From Euzebyales bacterium (GTDB taxonomy: Bacteria; Actinomycetota; Nitriliruptoria; Euzebyales; JAHELV01), in the NCBI GenBank assembly GCA_036374135.1, contig DASUUK010000015.1:51771-115770 (forward strand): DNA of 64,000 nt, in the 5' to 3' direction. Under the pieces are notes generated by a model. That model was not told the DNA's origin and did no database searches. It saw only the letters and a program-made list of their open reading frames with translations. Made by a program: the position numbers and the translations under genes. Positions 27,365 through 35,802 of this stretch are shown piece by piece. Numbering within the stretch: position 1 is the first letter of the stretch; each line of letters begins with the position of its first letter.

Positions 27365-28767
27365 CGCACGGAGCGGGCACCGACGGCGAGCTGCGCGCTG
27401 GCATGCGGGTGCACCTGATCGGCATCGGCGGTGCGGGCATGAGCGCGCTCGCGTGGATCCTGCTGCAGCGGTCGCACCCGGTGACCGGCAGCGACCTGCG
27501 CGCCGGCCGGTCGGTCACCGCCCTGCGGTCCATGGGGGCGCAGATCTTCACCGGCCACGAGGCGCAGTTCGTCGACGGCGCGGAGCTGGTCGTGGCCTCG
27601 ACGGCGATCCCGGACACCAACCCCGAGCTCGCGCGGGCGCGCGAGCTCGGCCTGCCCGTCCTGCACCGCGCGGAGCTGCTGGCGGCCCTGATGACCGGCT
27701 ACTCCCAGCTGCTCATCGCGGGGACGCACGGCAAGACGACGACCACGTCCATGGCGACCGTCGGCCTGCAGACGGCCGGCCTCGACCCGTCGTTCGCCAT
27801 CGGCGGCACGCTGCACGACGCGGGGACCAGCGCCCACCACGGGACGGGACAGTGGTTCGTCGCCGAGGCCGACGAGTCGGACTCGTCCTTCCTGGCGTAC
27901 GCGCCGGACGTCGCCGTCGTCACGAACATCGACCTCGACCACCACGACGAGTTCGCGGACCTCGACGCAGTGGACCGCGTGTTCCTCGACTTCCTGGGCC
28001 GGCGCGGCCCCGACGGCCTCGCGGTCGTGTGCCTCGACGACGTCGGGGTGCGACGGGTGCTCGACCGGATCGGCGGACCGGTCGAGACCTACGGCGAGCA
28101 CCCCGACGCGACGCTGCGGATCGTCGAGGTCGCACTGGATCCGGAGGGTGGGCGCTTCGGACTGGTCCACGACGGCCAGGACGTCGGACGCTTCGAGATC
28201 ACCCTCCCGGGTCGCCACAACGTGGCCAACGCCACCGCCGCGGCGCTGGCGTGCAGGCACGCCGGCGCCGATTGGGACGCGATCCGGCGGGGGCTCGCGG
28301 TGTTCGCCGGCGCGAACCGCCGCTTCGAGCGGCTCGGCTCTGCCGCCGGGGTCACGCTCGTCGATGACTACGGGCACCATCCGGCGGAGCTGCGGGCAAC
28401 CCTGGCGGCCGCGCGGCAGACGGCACCCGGCGGACGCGTCATCGCGGTGTTCCAGCCGCACCGCTTCAGCCGGACCGCGGCGTTGGGTACCGAGCTGGGC
28501 GGCGCGCTGACCGGTGCGGATCTTGTCATCGTCACCGACGTGTACGGTGCCGGCGAGCAGCCGGTCGCCGGGGTGACGGGACGGCTCGTCGCCGACGCCG
28601 CCGCGGACGCGGGTGCCGACGTGCACTACATCCCGTCGGTCGCTGACGTTCCGGGCCGGCTGCTCGGGCTGGTGGTCGAAGGCGATCTCGTGCTGACGCT
28701 CGGCGCGGGGGACATCACCGAGGTCGGCCCTGTGGCGCTTGAGCGGTTGCGGGGCGGCCGTGTCTGA
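27361..28767 (+). CDS. murC: UDP-N-acetylmuramate--L-alanine ligase
   Basis: 468 residues. It adds the first amino acid, L-alanine, to UDP-MurNAc. The N-terminal VHLIGIGGAGMSALA is the UDP-substrate loop, IAGTHGKTTTTSM near 120-132 is the ATP loop, and EADESDSSF, DYGHHPAELRA and FQPHRFSRTAAL are signature motifs. The ATGA overlap with ftsW leaves no room for murG. It overlaps murB by eight bases. Confidence 0.96.
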   Translation: MTHGAGTDGELRAGMRVHLIGIGGAGMSALAWILLQRSHPVTGSDLRAGRSVTALRSMGAQIFTGHEAQFVDGAELVVASTAIPDTNPELARARELGLPVLHRAELLAALMTGYSQLLIAGTHGKTTTTSMATVGLQTAGLDPSFAIGGTLHDAGTSAHHGTGQWFVAEADESDSSFLAYAPDVAVVTNIDLDHHDEFADLDAVDRVFLDFLGRRGPDGLAVVCLDDVGVRRVLDRIGGPVETYGEHPDATLRIVEVALDPEGGRFGLVHDGQDVGRFEITLPGRHNVANATAAALACRHAGADWDAIRRGLAVFAGANRRFERLGSAAGVTLVDDYGHHPAELRATLAAARQTAPGGRVIAVFQPHRFSRTAALGTELGGALTGADLVIVTDVYGAGEQPVAGVTGRLVADAAADAGADVHYIPSVADVPGRLLGLVVEGDLVLTLGAGDITEVGPVALERLRGGRV

Positions 28768-29710
28768 CCGCCTGCTGTCCGCGCTGCGTGCGGAGATCGA
28801 CGCCGCGCGCGTGTCGGCCGACGCCCCGCTCGCCGGGTACACGACCCTGCGCATGGGTGGTCCGACGCGTGCGCTCGTGCGGGCCGAGACGGTCGCCGAC
28901 CTGATCGCGGTAGCGGCGGCCTGCCGGCGGCTCGAGGTGCCGTGGATGGTGATCGGACGGGGCAGCAACCTGCTCGTGTCGGATGCCGGCTGGCCCGGCG
29001 TCGCCATCGTGCTGGGCCGGGGGTTCCGCGGCGTCGCCGTCGACGGTGCGGTCGTGCGGGCGGGCGCGGCCGAGCCGATGCCGGCGCTGGCGCGTAGCGT
29101 CGCCCGCGAGGGCCTGGCGGGCCTCGCGTTCGGCGTGGCGATCCCCGGCACGGTGGGGGGAGCGGTGCGGATGAACGCCGGCGCGCACGGCGGTGAGATG
29201 TGTGACGTCCTGGTTTGGGCCGACGTCGTGCGGATGGGCGACCAGACGACCGAGCGCTGGCCGTCCGACCGCCTGGGATTCTCCTACCGGCACAGCGAGC
29301 TCGCCGACGACGCCATCGTGACCGGCGTCGAGTTGCAGCTCGAAACAGCCGACGCCGATGAGCTCGCCGCCGACATGGCCGAGATGCGGCAGTGGCGACG
29401 GGACAACCAGCCGATCAACGAACCGAGCTGTGGCAGCGTGTTCCGCAACCCCCCCGACGACTCCGCCGGGCGCCTGATCGAGGCTGCGGGCATGAAAGGG
29501 CACCGGGCCGGCGGTGCACAGATCAGCGCACGACACGCCAACTTCATCACGGTGAAACCGGAGGCGCGCGCGGCCGACGTCCACCAGCTCATCCGGTCGG
29601 CGCAGCAGGCCGTGCTCGACACGAGCGGCGTGCGCCTGCACACCGAGGTCGTCCTCGCCGGGTTCGACGACGACACCGCCGGCCAGGACAGGCGAGCGGT
29701 GCCGATGTGA
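28760..29710 (+). CDS. murB: UDP-N-acetylenolpyruvylglucosamine reductase
   Basis: 316 residues from GTG 28760; GGGG lies five bases upstream. MurB reduces UDP-GlcNAc-enolpyruvate to UDP-MurNAc using FAD and NADPH. YTTLRMGGPTRALV, GRGSNLLVSDAG and GTVGGAVRMNAGAHGGE make up the FAD site; RQWRRDNQPINEPSCGSVF contains the serine proton donor (CGSVF); and LHTEVVLAG is close to the C-terminus. Overlaps murC and ftsQ. Confidence 0.95.
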   Translation: MSDRLLSALRAEIDAARVSADAPLAGYTTLRMGGPTRALVRAETVADLIAVAAACRRLEVPWMVIGRGSNLLVSDAGWPGVAIVLGRGFRGVAVDGAVVRAGAAEPMPALARSVAREGLAGLAFGVAIPGTVGGAVRMNAGAHGGEMCDVLVWADVVRMGDQTTERWPSDRLGFSYRHSELADDAIVTGVELQLETADADELAADMAEMRQWRRDNQPINEPSCGSVFRNPPDDSAGRLIEAAGMKGHRAGGAQISARHANFITVKPEARAADVHQLIRSAQQAVLDTSGVRLHTEVVLAGFDDDTAGQDRRAVPM

Positions 29711-30522
29711 CCACCTCGACCCGCAACGGCCGCATGGACGCCCGCATCCGCGCGCGTCGTGCACGGGTGCGTGCCGACGCGGTGCGGCGGCGGCAGCGGC
29801 GCACGGTGACGCTGTTCGTGCTGCTGCTGCTGGCGGCCGGGGTGGCCGTGGCGTTGCGCTCGTCGTTGTTCGACATCGTTGCCGTGCGCGTCGATGGCGT
29901 CGATGGCGGACGCGTGGCGGTCGTCGCGCGCACGGCGGCGCTGGAGCGTGGTCAGCACCTGCTGACCGCCCCGCTCGACGACGCCCGCGCGCGTGTCGAG
30001 GCCCTGCCGTGGGTGGCCACGGCCGTCGTGCGGCGCGTACCGCCGTCGACCGTCGCGATCGACGTCACGCCACGCGTGCCGCTGCTCACCGTCGAGACCG
30101 ACGGTGCCTCCTGGAAGATCGACGACGAATCCGTCCTGGTCGACGGGGGGCGGGTCAGCGGCGCGCCTGTGCTCGACCTGCCCGACGCCAGCCTGCCCGA
30201 GCCCGGGAAGCAGATCGAGCAGCCCGTGGTGCATGACGCGGTCGAGGTGCACACGAACCTGCCCCGCTGGCTCCGTGAGCAGGTGACCACGTACGAGGTG
30301 TCGGACGTGCACGGGCTGGTGCTGCGGCTGCGCGTGCCGGCGGGGCAGCAGCAGGACGGCTCGCGTCCGCAGGCGGCGAGCGTGCGGGTGCGGTTCGGCG
30401 ACGCGGACGACCTCGCGCTGAAGGTTGAGGTCATCCGCGCGCTGCTGCCGCAGGCGGTCGCAGGGGGCGGTGGCCTGGACGTGCGCGCGCCCGCCAACCC
30501 CGTTGTGGTTCCAACAGCGTGA
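29707..30522 (+). CDS. ftsQ: FtsQ/DivIB cell division protein
   Basis: 271 residues, GTG start overlapping murB by four bases. A basic cytoplasmic tail of about 32 residues precedes one membrane helix (LFVLLLLAAGVAVAL, about 36-50). A POTRA domain follows (FDIVAVRVDGVDGGRVAVV, LPWVATAVVRRVPPSTVAIDV), then the beta domain. FtsQ connects early and late divisome proteins through FtsL and FtsB. The C-terminal stretch QQDGSRPQAAS looks like an insertion. Last gene before the ftsZ promoter region. Confidence 0.88.
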   Translation: MTTSTRNGRMDARIRARRARVRADAVRRRQRRTVTLFVLLLLAAGVAVALRSSLFDIVAVRVDGVDGGRVAVVARTAALERGQHLLTAPLDDARARVEALPWVATAVVRRVPPSTVAIDVTPRVPLLTVETDGASWKIDDESVLVDGGRVSGAPVLDLPDASLPEPGKQIEQPVVHDAVEVHTNLPRWLREQVTTYEVSDVHGLVLRLRVPAGQQQDGSRPQAASVRVRFGDADDLALKVEVIRALLPQAVAGGGGLDVRAPANPVVVPTA

Positions 30523-30562
30523 TTCGGCGTCGGAGATCCTTGAACTGGGGGAGGTGCTTACG

Positions 30563-30699
30563 TATGGTCTCGGCCAATCGATAGGTTGACATAACTGTAA
30601 CCCTTTACTTCAGGGTGAGCGTTGCGCACAGGGACGAGCACGAGCATCGGCGCCGGGCCGAGCACCCGGAGCGGGCCCGGCCCGTCCTCCTGACAGGAC
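30563..30699 (+). promoter_or_regulatory. ftsZ promoter and leader with inverted repeats
   Basis: The 190 bases before ftsZ have their own signals. TATGGT at 30563-30568 resembles a -10 box. TTGACA at 30586-30591 is followed by an AT-rich stretch and the inverted repeat ACCCT/AGGGT (30600-30604, 30612-30616). From memory, similar GACATAAC...AACCCT...AGGGT sequences precede ftsZ in other actinobacteria, so this may be a conserved control element; this is not verified. A small hairpin GTCCT/AGGAC (30684-30688, 30695-30699) sits just before the ribosome binding site. Confidence 0.45.
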
Positions 30700-30713
30700 C
30701 GGAAGGAGCTGCT

Positions 30714-31916
30714 GTGGCGGCACCTCAGAACTACCTCGCGGTGATCAAGGTCGTCGGCATCGGCGGCGGCGGCGTCAACGCGGTCAACCGCATGATCGAA
30801 GCAGGCCTCAAGGGCGTCGAGTTCATCGCCATCAACACCGACGCGCAGGCGCTGCTGATGTCGGACGCCGACGTCAAGCTCGACGTCGGTCGGGACCTGA
30901 CCAGGGGACTGGGCGCTGGCAGCGATCCCGAGATCGGACGCAAGGCCGCGGAGGAGCACCGCGACGATCTCGAGGAGGTGCTCAAGGGTGCCGACATGGT
31001 CTTCGTCACGGCGGGTGAGGGTGGCGGCACGGGCACCGGCGGCGCCCCGGTGGTCGCAGAGGTCGCGCGGAGCGTCGGCGCGTTGACGATCGGTGTCGTC
31101 ACGCGACCGTTCGCATTCGAGGGCCGCCGCCGCAGCACGCAGGCCGAGCAGGGCATCGACGACCTCCGCGAGGCCGTCGACACGTTGATCGTCATCCCCA
31201 ACGACCGTCTGCTGGAGATCTCCGACGCGCAGACGACCATGCTGCAGGCGTTCCGGCTGGCCGACGACGTGTTGCTCCAGGGCGTCGCCGGCATCACCGA
31301 CCTCATCACCACGCCGGGGCTGATCAACACCGACTTCGCCGACGTCAAGGCGATCATGTCCGATGCCGGCAGCGCGCTGATGGGGATCGGTCAGGCGCGT
31401 GGTGACCATCGCGCGACCGAGGCGGCGCGGATGGCGGTCAGCTCGCCGTTGCTGGAGGCGTCGATCGAGGGCGCCCAGGGCGTGCTGCTCACGATCGCCG
31501 GGGGCAGCGACCTCGGCCTCCACGAGGTCAACGAGGCGGCCGAGATCATAGCCGACGCCGCGGACGAGGACGCCAACATCATCTTCGGCACCGTCATCGA
31601 CGACGCGCTCGGTGACGAGGTCAAGGTCACGGTGATCGCCGCGGGGTTCGCCCGTGACGGCGGCGCGGGCAGGTCGGCGGTGCGGCCGGTCCGGGTCGCC
31701 GAGCGCGAGGACCGCGCGTCGATGGACGAGCCGAGGGCGGACCGCGCGCGCGATTCCGACCGCGTGCCCGCGGACTCCGCGCGGGCCGACAACGGCACCA
31801 GGTCGAACGCCGTCAACGGTACGAACGGCGATCACGCGGCGCGGCCCCGGTCGCGGCCGCCGATCGTGATGGACGCCGACGACGACCTCGACATCCCGAG
31901 CTTCCTGAAGCGCTGA
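30714..31916 (+). CDS. ftsZ: Cell division protein FtsZ
   Basis: 400 residues from GTG 30714, with a strong GGAAGGAG seven bases upstream. FtsZ is the tubulin-like GTPase that forms the Z ring. [13 protein letters not shown] opens the GTP fold, the tubulin signature [12 protein letters not shown] is near 100-111, and [11 protein letters not shown] contains the catalytic T7-loop acids. A linker of about 80 charged residues leads to the C-terminal peptide [11 protein letters not shown], the docking site for SepF. It lacks an ftsA partner, as in other actinobacteria. Confidence 0.97.
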   Translation: MAAPQNYLAVIKVVGIGGGGVNAVNRMIEAGLKGVEFIAINTDAQALLMSDADVKLDVGRDLTRGLGAGSDPEIGRKAAEEHRDDLEEVLKGADMVFVTAGEGGGTGTGGAPVVAEVARSVGALTIGVVTRPFAFEGRRRSTQAEQGIDDLREAVDTLIVIPNDRLLEISDAQTTMLQAFRLADDVLLQGVAGITDLITTPGLINTDFADVKAIMSDAGSALMGIGQARGDHRATEAARMAVSSPLLEASIEGAQGVLLTIAGGSDLGLHEVNEAAEIIADAADEDANIIFGTVIDDALGDEVKVTVIAAGFARDGGAGRSAVRPVRVAEREDRASMDEPRADRARDSDRVPADSARADNGTRSNAVNGTNGDHAARPRSRPPIVMDADDDLDIPSFLKR

Positions 31917-31934
31917 GCGAAGGCGTTGGGGCCG

Positions 31935-32666
31935 ATGCCATCCACGGTGACCGGAGCTGTCGTGACGGATCCGTCGATCCGTTACGCCTTCTCCTCCGCC
32001 GCGGACGGCAACGTGTCGTTGGCTGTCGGCGCCCCCGACGACGCCGCCCGCGCGAAGCTGGCGGCCGCGGTCGGCGCCGAGCGGTCCGACCTGGTGTTCA
32101 TGCAACAGGTCCACGGCGGCGACGTCGCCGTGGTGGATGCAGACGATCGCGGGCGCGGCCTCGACGTGCACGACGACGGCGTGCCGGCGGTCGATGCACT
32201 GGTGGCGACGGCGCCCGGGGTCGCGCTGGTGGTGCAGGTCGCCGACTGCGTGCCGGTGCTCCTGGCCGATCCGGGACACGCGGTCGCCGCGGTGCACGCA
32301 GGTCGTGGTGGCCTGGTCGCCGGTGTCGTCGACGCGGCGGTCAAGGCCATGACACCGGCGGTGCCGGCGCGGGTGACCGCCGTCATCGGCCCGGCGATCG
32401 GGCGGTGCTGCTACGAGGTCGAGCCCGACCTGGCCGACCGGGTCGCCGCGGACATCCCCGAGGCGCGCGGAACGACGACGTGGAACACCACGGCGATCGA
32501 CCTGCCCGCCGCAGTGGCCGCCCGGCTCGCGGCGCTCGGCATCTCGGACGTCACCCGCGTCGGTGGCTGCACCCGGTGCACGGCCGAGCAGTGGTTCAGC
32601 CACCGTCGGGAACCCGGCGTGGGTCGACAGGCCGGCGTCATCGTGCGTGGGCGGCGGCATGCATGA
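31935..32666 (+). CDS. pgeF: Purine nucleoside phosphorylase / polyphenol oxidase family protein (YfiH, PgeF)
   Basis: 243 residues from ATG 31935; a TTG at 31926 is the alternative. The DUF152 fold is recognised by QQVHGGDVAVVD, VVQVADCVPVLLAD and AVHAGRGGLVAGVV, with GPAIGRCCYEV further on. His and Cys in these motifs bind zinc. The family cleaves purine nucleosides and has been proposed to correct peptidoglycan precursors (PgeF); its place after ftsZ is typical for Gram-positive bacteria. Start of the next gene overlaps by four bases. Confidence 0.88.
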   Translation: MPSTVTGAVVTDPSIRYAFSSAADGNVSLAVGAPDDAARAKLAAAVGAERSDLVFMQQVHGGDVAVVDADDRGRGLDVHDDGVPAVDALVATAPGVALVVQVADCVPVLLADPGHAVAAVHAGRGGLVAGVVDAAVKAMTPAVPARVTAVIGPAIGRCCYEVEPDLADRVAADIPEARGTTTWNTTAIDLPAAVAARLAALGISDVTRVGGCTRCTAEQWFSHRREPGVGRQAGVIVRGRRHA

Positions 32667-33382
32667 CGCCGGATGCACCGGATCGGGGTGGGCCGGAGCC
32701 GTCGACGGTCGCGATGCGGCTCGCCGCCGTGCGCCGGCGCATCGCAGCCGCGGCACGCTCGGTCGACCGCGACCCGGCCGACGTCCGACTCGTGGCGGTC
32801 AGCAAGCTCCACCCGCTCGAGCGCGTCCTGGCGGCGCACGCGGCGGGGCAGGAGGAGTTCGGCGAGAGCCGTGCGCAGGAACTGGACGCCAAGTTGGCCG
32901 ACGCCCGGGCGGCGTCGCTGCGCTGGCACTTCGTCGGACGGCTCCAACGCAACAAGGTGCCACTGGTGGTCGGTCGCGTGGAGCTGATCCACTCCGTCGA
33001 CCGCAGGCGCCTGGTCACGGCGATCGGCGATCACCTGTACGCGTCCGGCGGGCACCAGGACGTCCTGCTGCAGGTCAACGTCACCGGGGAGCAGCGCAAG
33101 GGAGGGTGTGCGCCGGACGCGCTGCCGTCGCTCGCGGAGGCGGTCGCCCGGACCGATGGCCTGGCGGCCGTCGGGCTGATGGCGATCCCGCCGCTCGACG
33201 TAGATCCGGCAATCGTCTTCGACCGGCTCCGCGAGCTGCGGGACCGCATCGCGGCGACGCATCCCGGGGTCGTCGAGCTCTCGATGGGCATGTCCGGCGA
33301 TCTCGAGATCGCGGTGGCCCACGGGGCGACGATCGTCCGCGTCGGCACCGATGTCTTCGGTGCGCGGCCGAGCAACCAGTGA
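32663..33382 (+). CDS. YggS family PLP-binding protein
   Basis: 239 residues. The single-domain alanine racemase-like barrel binds pyridoxal phosphate at K48 in VAVSKLHP. FGESRAQELDAK, WHFVGRLQRNK, LIHSVDR, LLQVNVTGEQRKGG and LSMGMSGDLEIAVAHG are family motifs. It takes part in vitamin B6 homeostasis and lacks racemase activity in known members. Placement between pgeF and sepF is the usual order (ylmD-ylmE-ylmF). ATGA overlap with pgeF. Confidence 0.93.
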   Translation: MTPDAPDRGGPEPSTVAMRLAAVRRRIAAAARSVDRDPADVRLVAVSKLHPLERVLAAHAAGQEEFGESRAQELDAKLADARAASLRWHFVGRLQRNKVPLVVGRVELIHSVDRRRLVTAIGDHLYASGGHQDVLLQVNVTGEQRKGGCAPDALPSLAEAVARTDGLAAVGLMAIPPLDVDPAIVFDRLRELRDRIAATHPGVVELSMGMSGDLEIAVAHGATIVRVGTDVFGARPSNQ

Positions 33383-33403
33383 GGAAGGGAAGGCGAGAGG
33401 ATC

Positions 33404-33913
33404 ATGGCGACGATGCTGCGCAACGCGATGGTTTGGCTCGGTCTGGCTGAGGACTACGAGGACGAGTACGCCGACGAGATCGACGCGACGGCGTCGCGCG
33501 CGATCGACGAGCCGGCCGGCGACACGAACGTGCGGCGGCTGGCGACGGCGCGCACGGGCGCGGCCGCCGGCACGCGCGTGCGCGCGCTGGACGACCTGCG
33601 CGCCGAGCGGTCTCAGCGCGCCCACCCGGTGTCGCACACGACCGTGCACTACACGGCACCGATGACGTTCAACGAGGTGGAGGAGGTCGGTGACAGGTTC
33701 CGCAACGACATCCCCGTGATCATGAACCTGGCGGGAGCGAACGAGAGTGTCGCCAAGCGCGTGCTCGACTTCGCGTCGGGTCTGATCTACGGGTTGGACG
33801 GGCGCATCGAGCGGGTAGGGGACCGTGTGTTCCTGTTGACACCGCAGGGCGTGGAGTTCTCGACGGAGGAACGACGTAAGCTTAGTGAGCGCGGGTTCTT
33901 CAACCAGGCGTAG
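33404..33913 (+). CDS. sepF: Cell division protein SepF
   Basis: 169 residues. The N-terminal amphipathic start MATMLRNAMVWLGL suits membrane binding, followed by an acidic linker and the conserved domain from about 85 on (APMTFNEVEEVGDRFRND, VIMNLAGANESVAKRVLDF, ASGLIYGLDGRIERVGDRVF). SepF anchors FtsZ to the membrane and replaces FtsA in actinobacteria. AGAGG precedes the ATG. Normal length. Confidence 0.95.
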   Translation: MATMLRNAMVWLGLAEDYEDEYADEIDATASRAIDEPAGDTNVRRLATARTGAAAGTRVRALDDLRAERSQRAHPVSHTTVHYTAPMTFNEVEEVGDRFRNDIPVIMNLAGANESVAKRVLDFASGLIYGLDGRIERVGDRVFLLTPQGVEFSTEERRKLSERGFFNQA

Positions 33914-33937
33914 CCGTGTGACGGGACGGGAGGTGCA

Positions 33938-34198
33938 GTGGGTCTGATCCTCGCACTGCTGTGCCTCGTCCTGAACGTGTACTACATCGTGCTGATCATA
34001 CGTATCGTGCTTTCCTGGATACCCTCCGTACCGGAGCCTGTCCAACCGATCGCCCGGGGCGTGCGCGCCGTCACGGATCCATTGTTGATTCCGTTGCGCG
34101 GAGTGATCCCAAGCATAAGGATGGGCGCGATGGCCCTTGACGTATCGCCTATCGTGTTGTTCGTCGCGATCGTCATCCTGCAGCGTTTGGTGTGCTGA
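33938..34198 (+). CDS. YggT family membrane protein
   Basis: 86 residues, GTG start with GGGAGG ten bases upstream. Two membrane helices surround the family signature: IIRIVLSWIPSVPEPVQPIA in the first half and DPLLIPLRGVIPSIRMGAM before the second helix. YggT proteins are commonly next to sepF and are linked to division or osmotic response; the exact function is unknown. The stop overlaps the DivIVA start by one base (TGATG). Confidence 0.92.
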   Translation: MGLILALLCLVLNVYYIVLIIRIVLSWIPSVPEPVQPIARGVRAVTDPLLIPLRGVIPSIRMGAMALDVSPIVLFVAIVILQRLVC

Positions 34199-35055
34199 TG
34201 AGCCTGTCACCCCAAGACATCCAGCGAGACTTCAAGGAGCGGTTCCGGGGCTATGACCCGGACGAGGTCGACGAGCACCTGTCGCGCCTCGCCGACCGTG
34301 TTGTTTCGCTGCAGGACGAGCGTGACCGTGCGCTCGAGCGCATGCGCGAGATCGAGCGCACGGGTGGCGGCAACGCGGGTGGCGGCAACGGCACGCTCGA
34401 CTCCGAGCGCCTGCTCAAGCGCACTCTCATCGCGGCTGAGCAGACGGCCGACCGGGTCGTCAGCGAGGCCGAGAGCGAGGCCGAGCGTGTGGTGAGCGAC
34501 GCGCGACGCCGGGCCGACGAGCTGCTGGCCAGCGCGCGGTCGGCCGCCGACCGTGAGTGGCGGGAGGCCCGCGATGGCGCTGACCGTGTGCGCCGGGCTG
34601 TCGCACACCTGCGGGCGTTCCGCGACGACTACACCGAACGGGTCCGCAGCGCGATCGCGGAGCAGCTCGCCGTGCTGGACCGCGTCGGCGACCTGCCCGA
34701 GATCCCCTCGTCGGTCGAGCGCCTCGGCGCGTTGTCGGTGGAGGAGCCGCAGCGGCTGCCCGCCGAGACCGGAGGTGACAGCGACAGCGGTTCGTCCCGA
34801 CGGCGCCAGGCACCCCCGGCGCCTGTGCCGCAGCGCAGCGGGGACGACGAGGCCGCGCCCCGCCGGACCGCGTGGAACGCCAAGCCGGTCGACGACGGCG
34901 CGGAAGGGCGCAACGGCTCGTGGTCGCCGCGTCCCGACGGTGTGTGGAGCGCGCAGAACGGCCGCCAGAACGTCGAAGGTGACGACGTCGTCGCGCGGCG
35001 TGCGACCGCAGGCTCGCGGTCGCCCAGCGAGGGCGAGAACCGCGACACCGCGTGA
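34198..35055 (+). CDS. DivIVA/Wag31-like polar scaffold protein
   Basis: 285 residues from ATG 34198. The lipid-binding N-terminal domain begins MSLSPQDIQRDFKERFRGYD and DPDEVDEHLSRLADRVVSL. A glycine-rich break (about 60-70) is followed by a long coiled coil (about 75-160) and a disordered, charged tail of about 110 residues. DivIVA proteins gather at curved membranes and direct polar growth or septum placement. The first helix lacks the usual hydrophobic-tip LTPxD form but is close (SPQD). It overlaps the next small gene by four bases. Confidence 0.88.
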   Translation: MSLSPQDIQRDFKERFRGYDPDEVDEHLSRLADRVVSLQDERDRALERMREIERTGGGNAGGGNGTLDSERLLKRTLIAAEQTADRVVSEAESEAERVVSDARRRADELLASARSAADREWREARDGADRVRRAVAHLRAFRDDYTERVRSAIAEQLAVLDRVGDLPEIPSSVERLGALSVEEPQRLPAETGGDSDSGSSRRRQAPPAPVPQRSGDDEAAPRRTAWNAKPVDDGAEGRNGSWSPRPDGVWSAQNGRQNVEGDDVVARRATAGSRSPSEGENRDTA

Positions 35056-35267
35056 TCGCGACCGGTCTGGCGATCGAGCTGGTCGCCGCGACCGTGGTCG
35101 TGGTCGGGCTCGCGATGGGTCCGTCGGGCGCGCCGTTGCTGTGGTCCAGCGTGGCCATGGTGCTGGTGGGGCTGATCGTGGCGGCCGCGGGCGTCCGCCG
35201 TGCCCGGCCCCCGCGTTCGGGGTGGACACCCCCGCGTGCTGCGGGCGGGATCCGCACCGTCGAGTGA
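35052..35267 (+). CDS. Small membrane protein with two helices
   Basis: 71 residues, GTG start overlapping the divIVA stop by four bases. Two hydrophobic segments (about 3-22 and 29-47) and a short basic tail are visible. No family is recognised. Its tight coupling to divIVA suggests a role in the same process. It is the last gene of the forward cluster and converges on the HEIVH gene with seven bases between stops. Confidence 0.65.
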   Translation: MIATGLAIELVAATVVVVGLAMGPSGAPLLWSSVAMVLVGLIVAAAGVRRARPPRSGWTPPRAAGGIRTVE

Positions 35268-35274
35268 CGGACGG

Positions 35275-35802
35275 TCACGCCGCGGCAGGTCCGTCGGCCG
35301 CAGCGTAGGCGGCACGTTCGAACGGGTTCTGGCGGTAGCCGTAGCGCAAGAGGCCCGCGAGGTACAGCGGCACGAACAGCGGACCCCACCGCTCCGCCTG
35401 CCGCACGTGCACGATCTCGTGGCGCAGCAGACGCTCGCCGGGGGTGCCCGCGGCGATGATCACATGGCCCAGCGTCGCCGCGGCGAAGCCACGCCACCGC
35501 AGCATGCGGCCCCCGAGCCCCCGCGCGTCGTCGAACCGGACGACACCGTCGTGCACGCGGGGCGGTGTCCGTGACAGCGCGCCGAGCAAGAGGCCCGCGG
35601 CCGTCAGCGGAGCCGCCCAACCGTATGCGACCGCACGTGACACCGGTGAGGTCGGCGGAGAAGGGGCCCATGCCGCCAGCCGTGCGACCACATGCGGCTC
35701 TGCGCCCGGTGCCGGCGGCGGGGATGAGGACGGTCGAAGGCGCCACCACAGCACCACGGCCGTCGCGACGGCCGCAATCGCTCCCACCCGGCGCAGTCTC
35801 AT
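35275..35802 (-). CDS. Membrane protein with HEIVH zinc-protease-like motif
   Basis: 175 residues. Hydrophobic segments lie at about 5-20 and 58-77. The conserved-looking C-terminal part reads RHEIVHVRQAERWG (H128, E129, H132), then PLFVPLYLAG and YRQNPFERAAY (E163), the HExxH-plus-downstream-Glu pattern of gluzincin-like metallopeptidases. Similar small HExxH membrane proteins occur in other bacteria without known function. Its ATG overlaps the stop of the IleRS-like gene by four bases, so both are made from one message. Substrate unknown; activity is inferred from the motif only. Confidence 0.65.
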   Translation of the reverse strand: MRLRRVGAIAAVATAVVLWWRLRPSSSPPPAPGAEPHVVARLAAWAPSPPTSPVSRAVAYGWAAPLTAAGLLLGALSRTPPRVHDGVVRFDDARGLGGRMLRWRGFAAATLGHVIIAAGTPGERLLRHEIVHVRQAERWGPLFVPLYLAGLLRYGYRQNPFERAAYAAADGPAAA

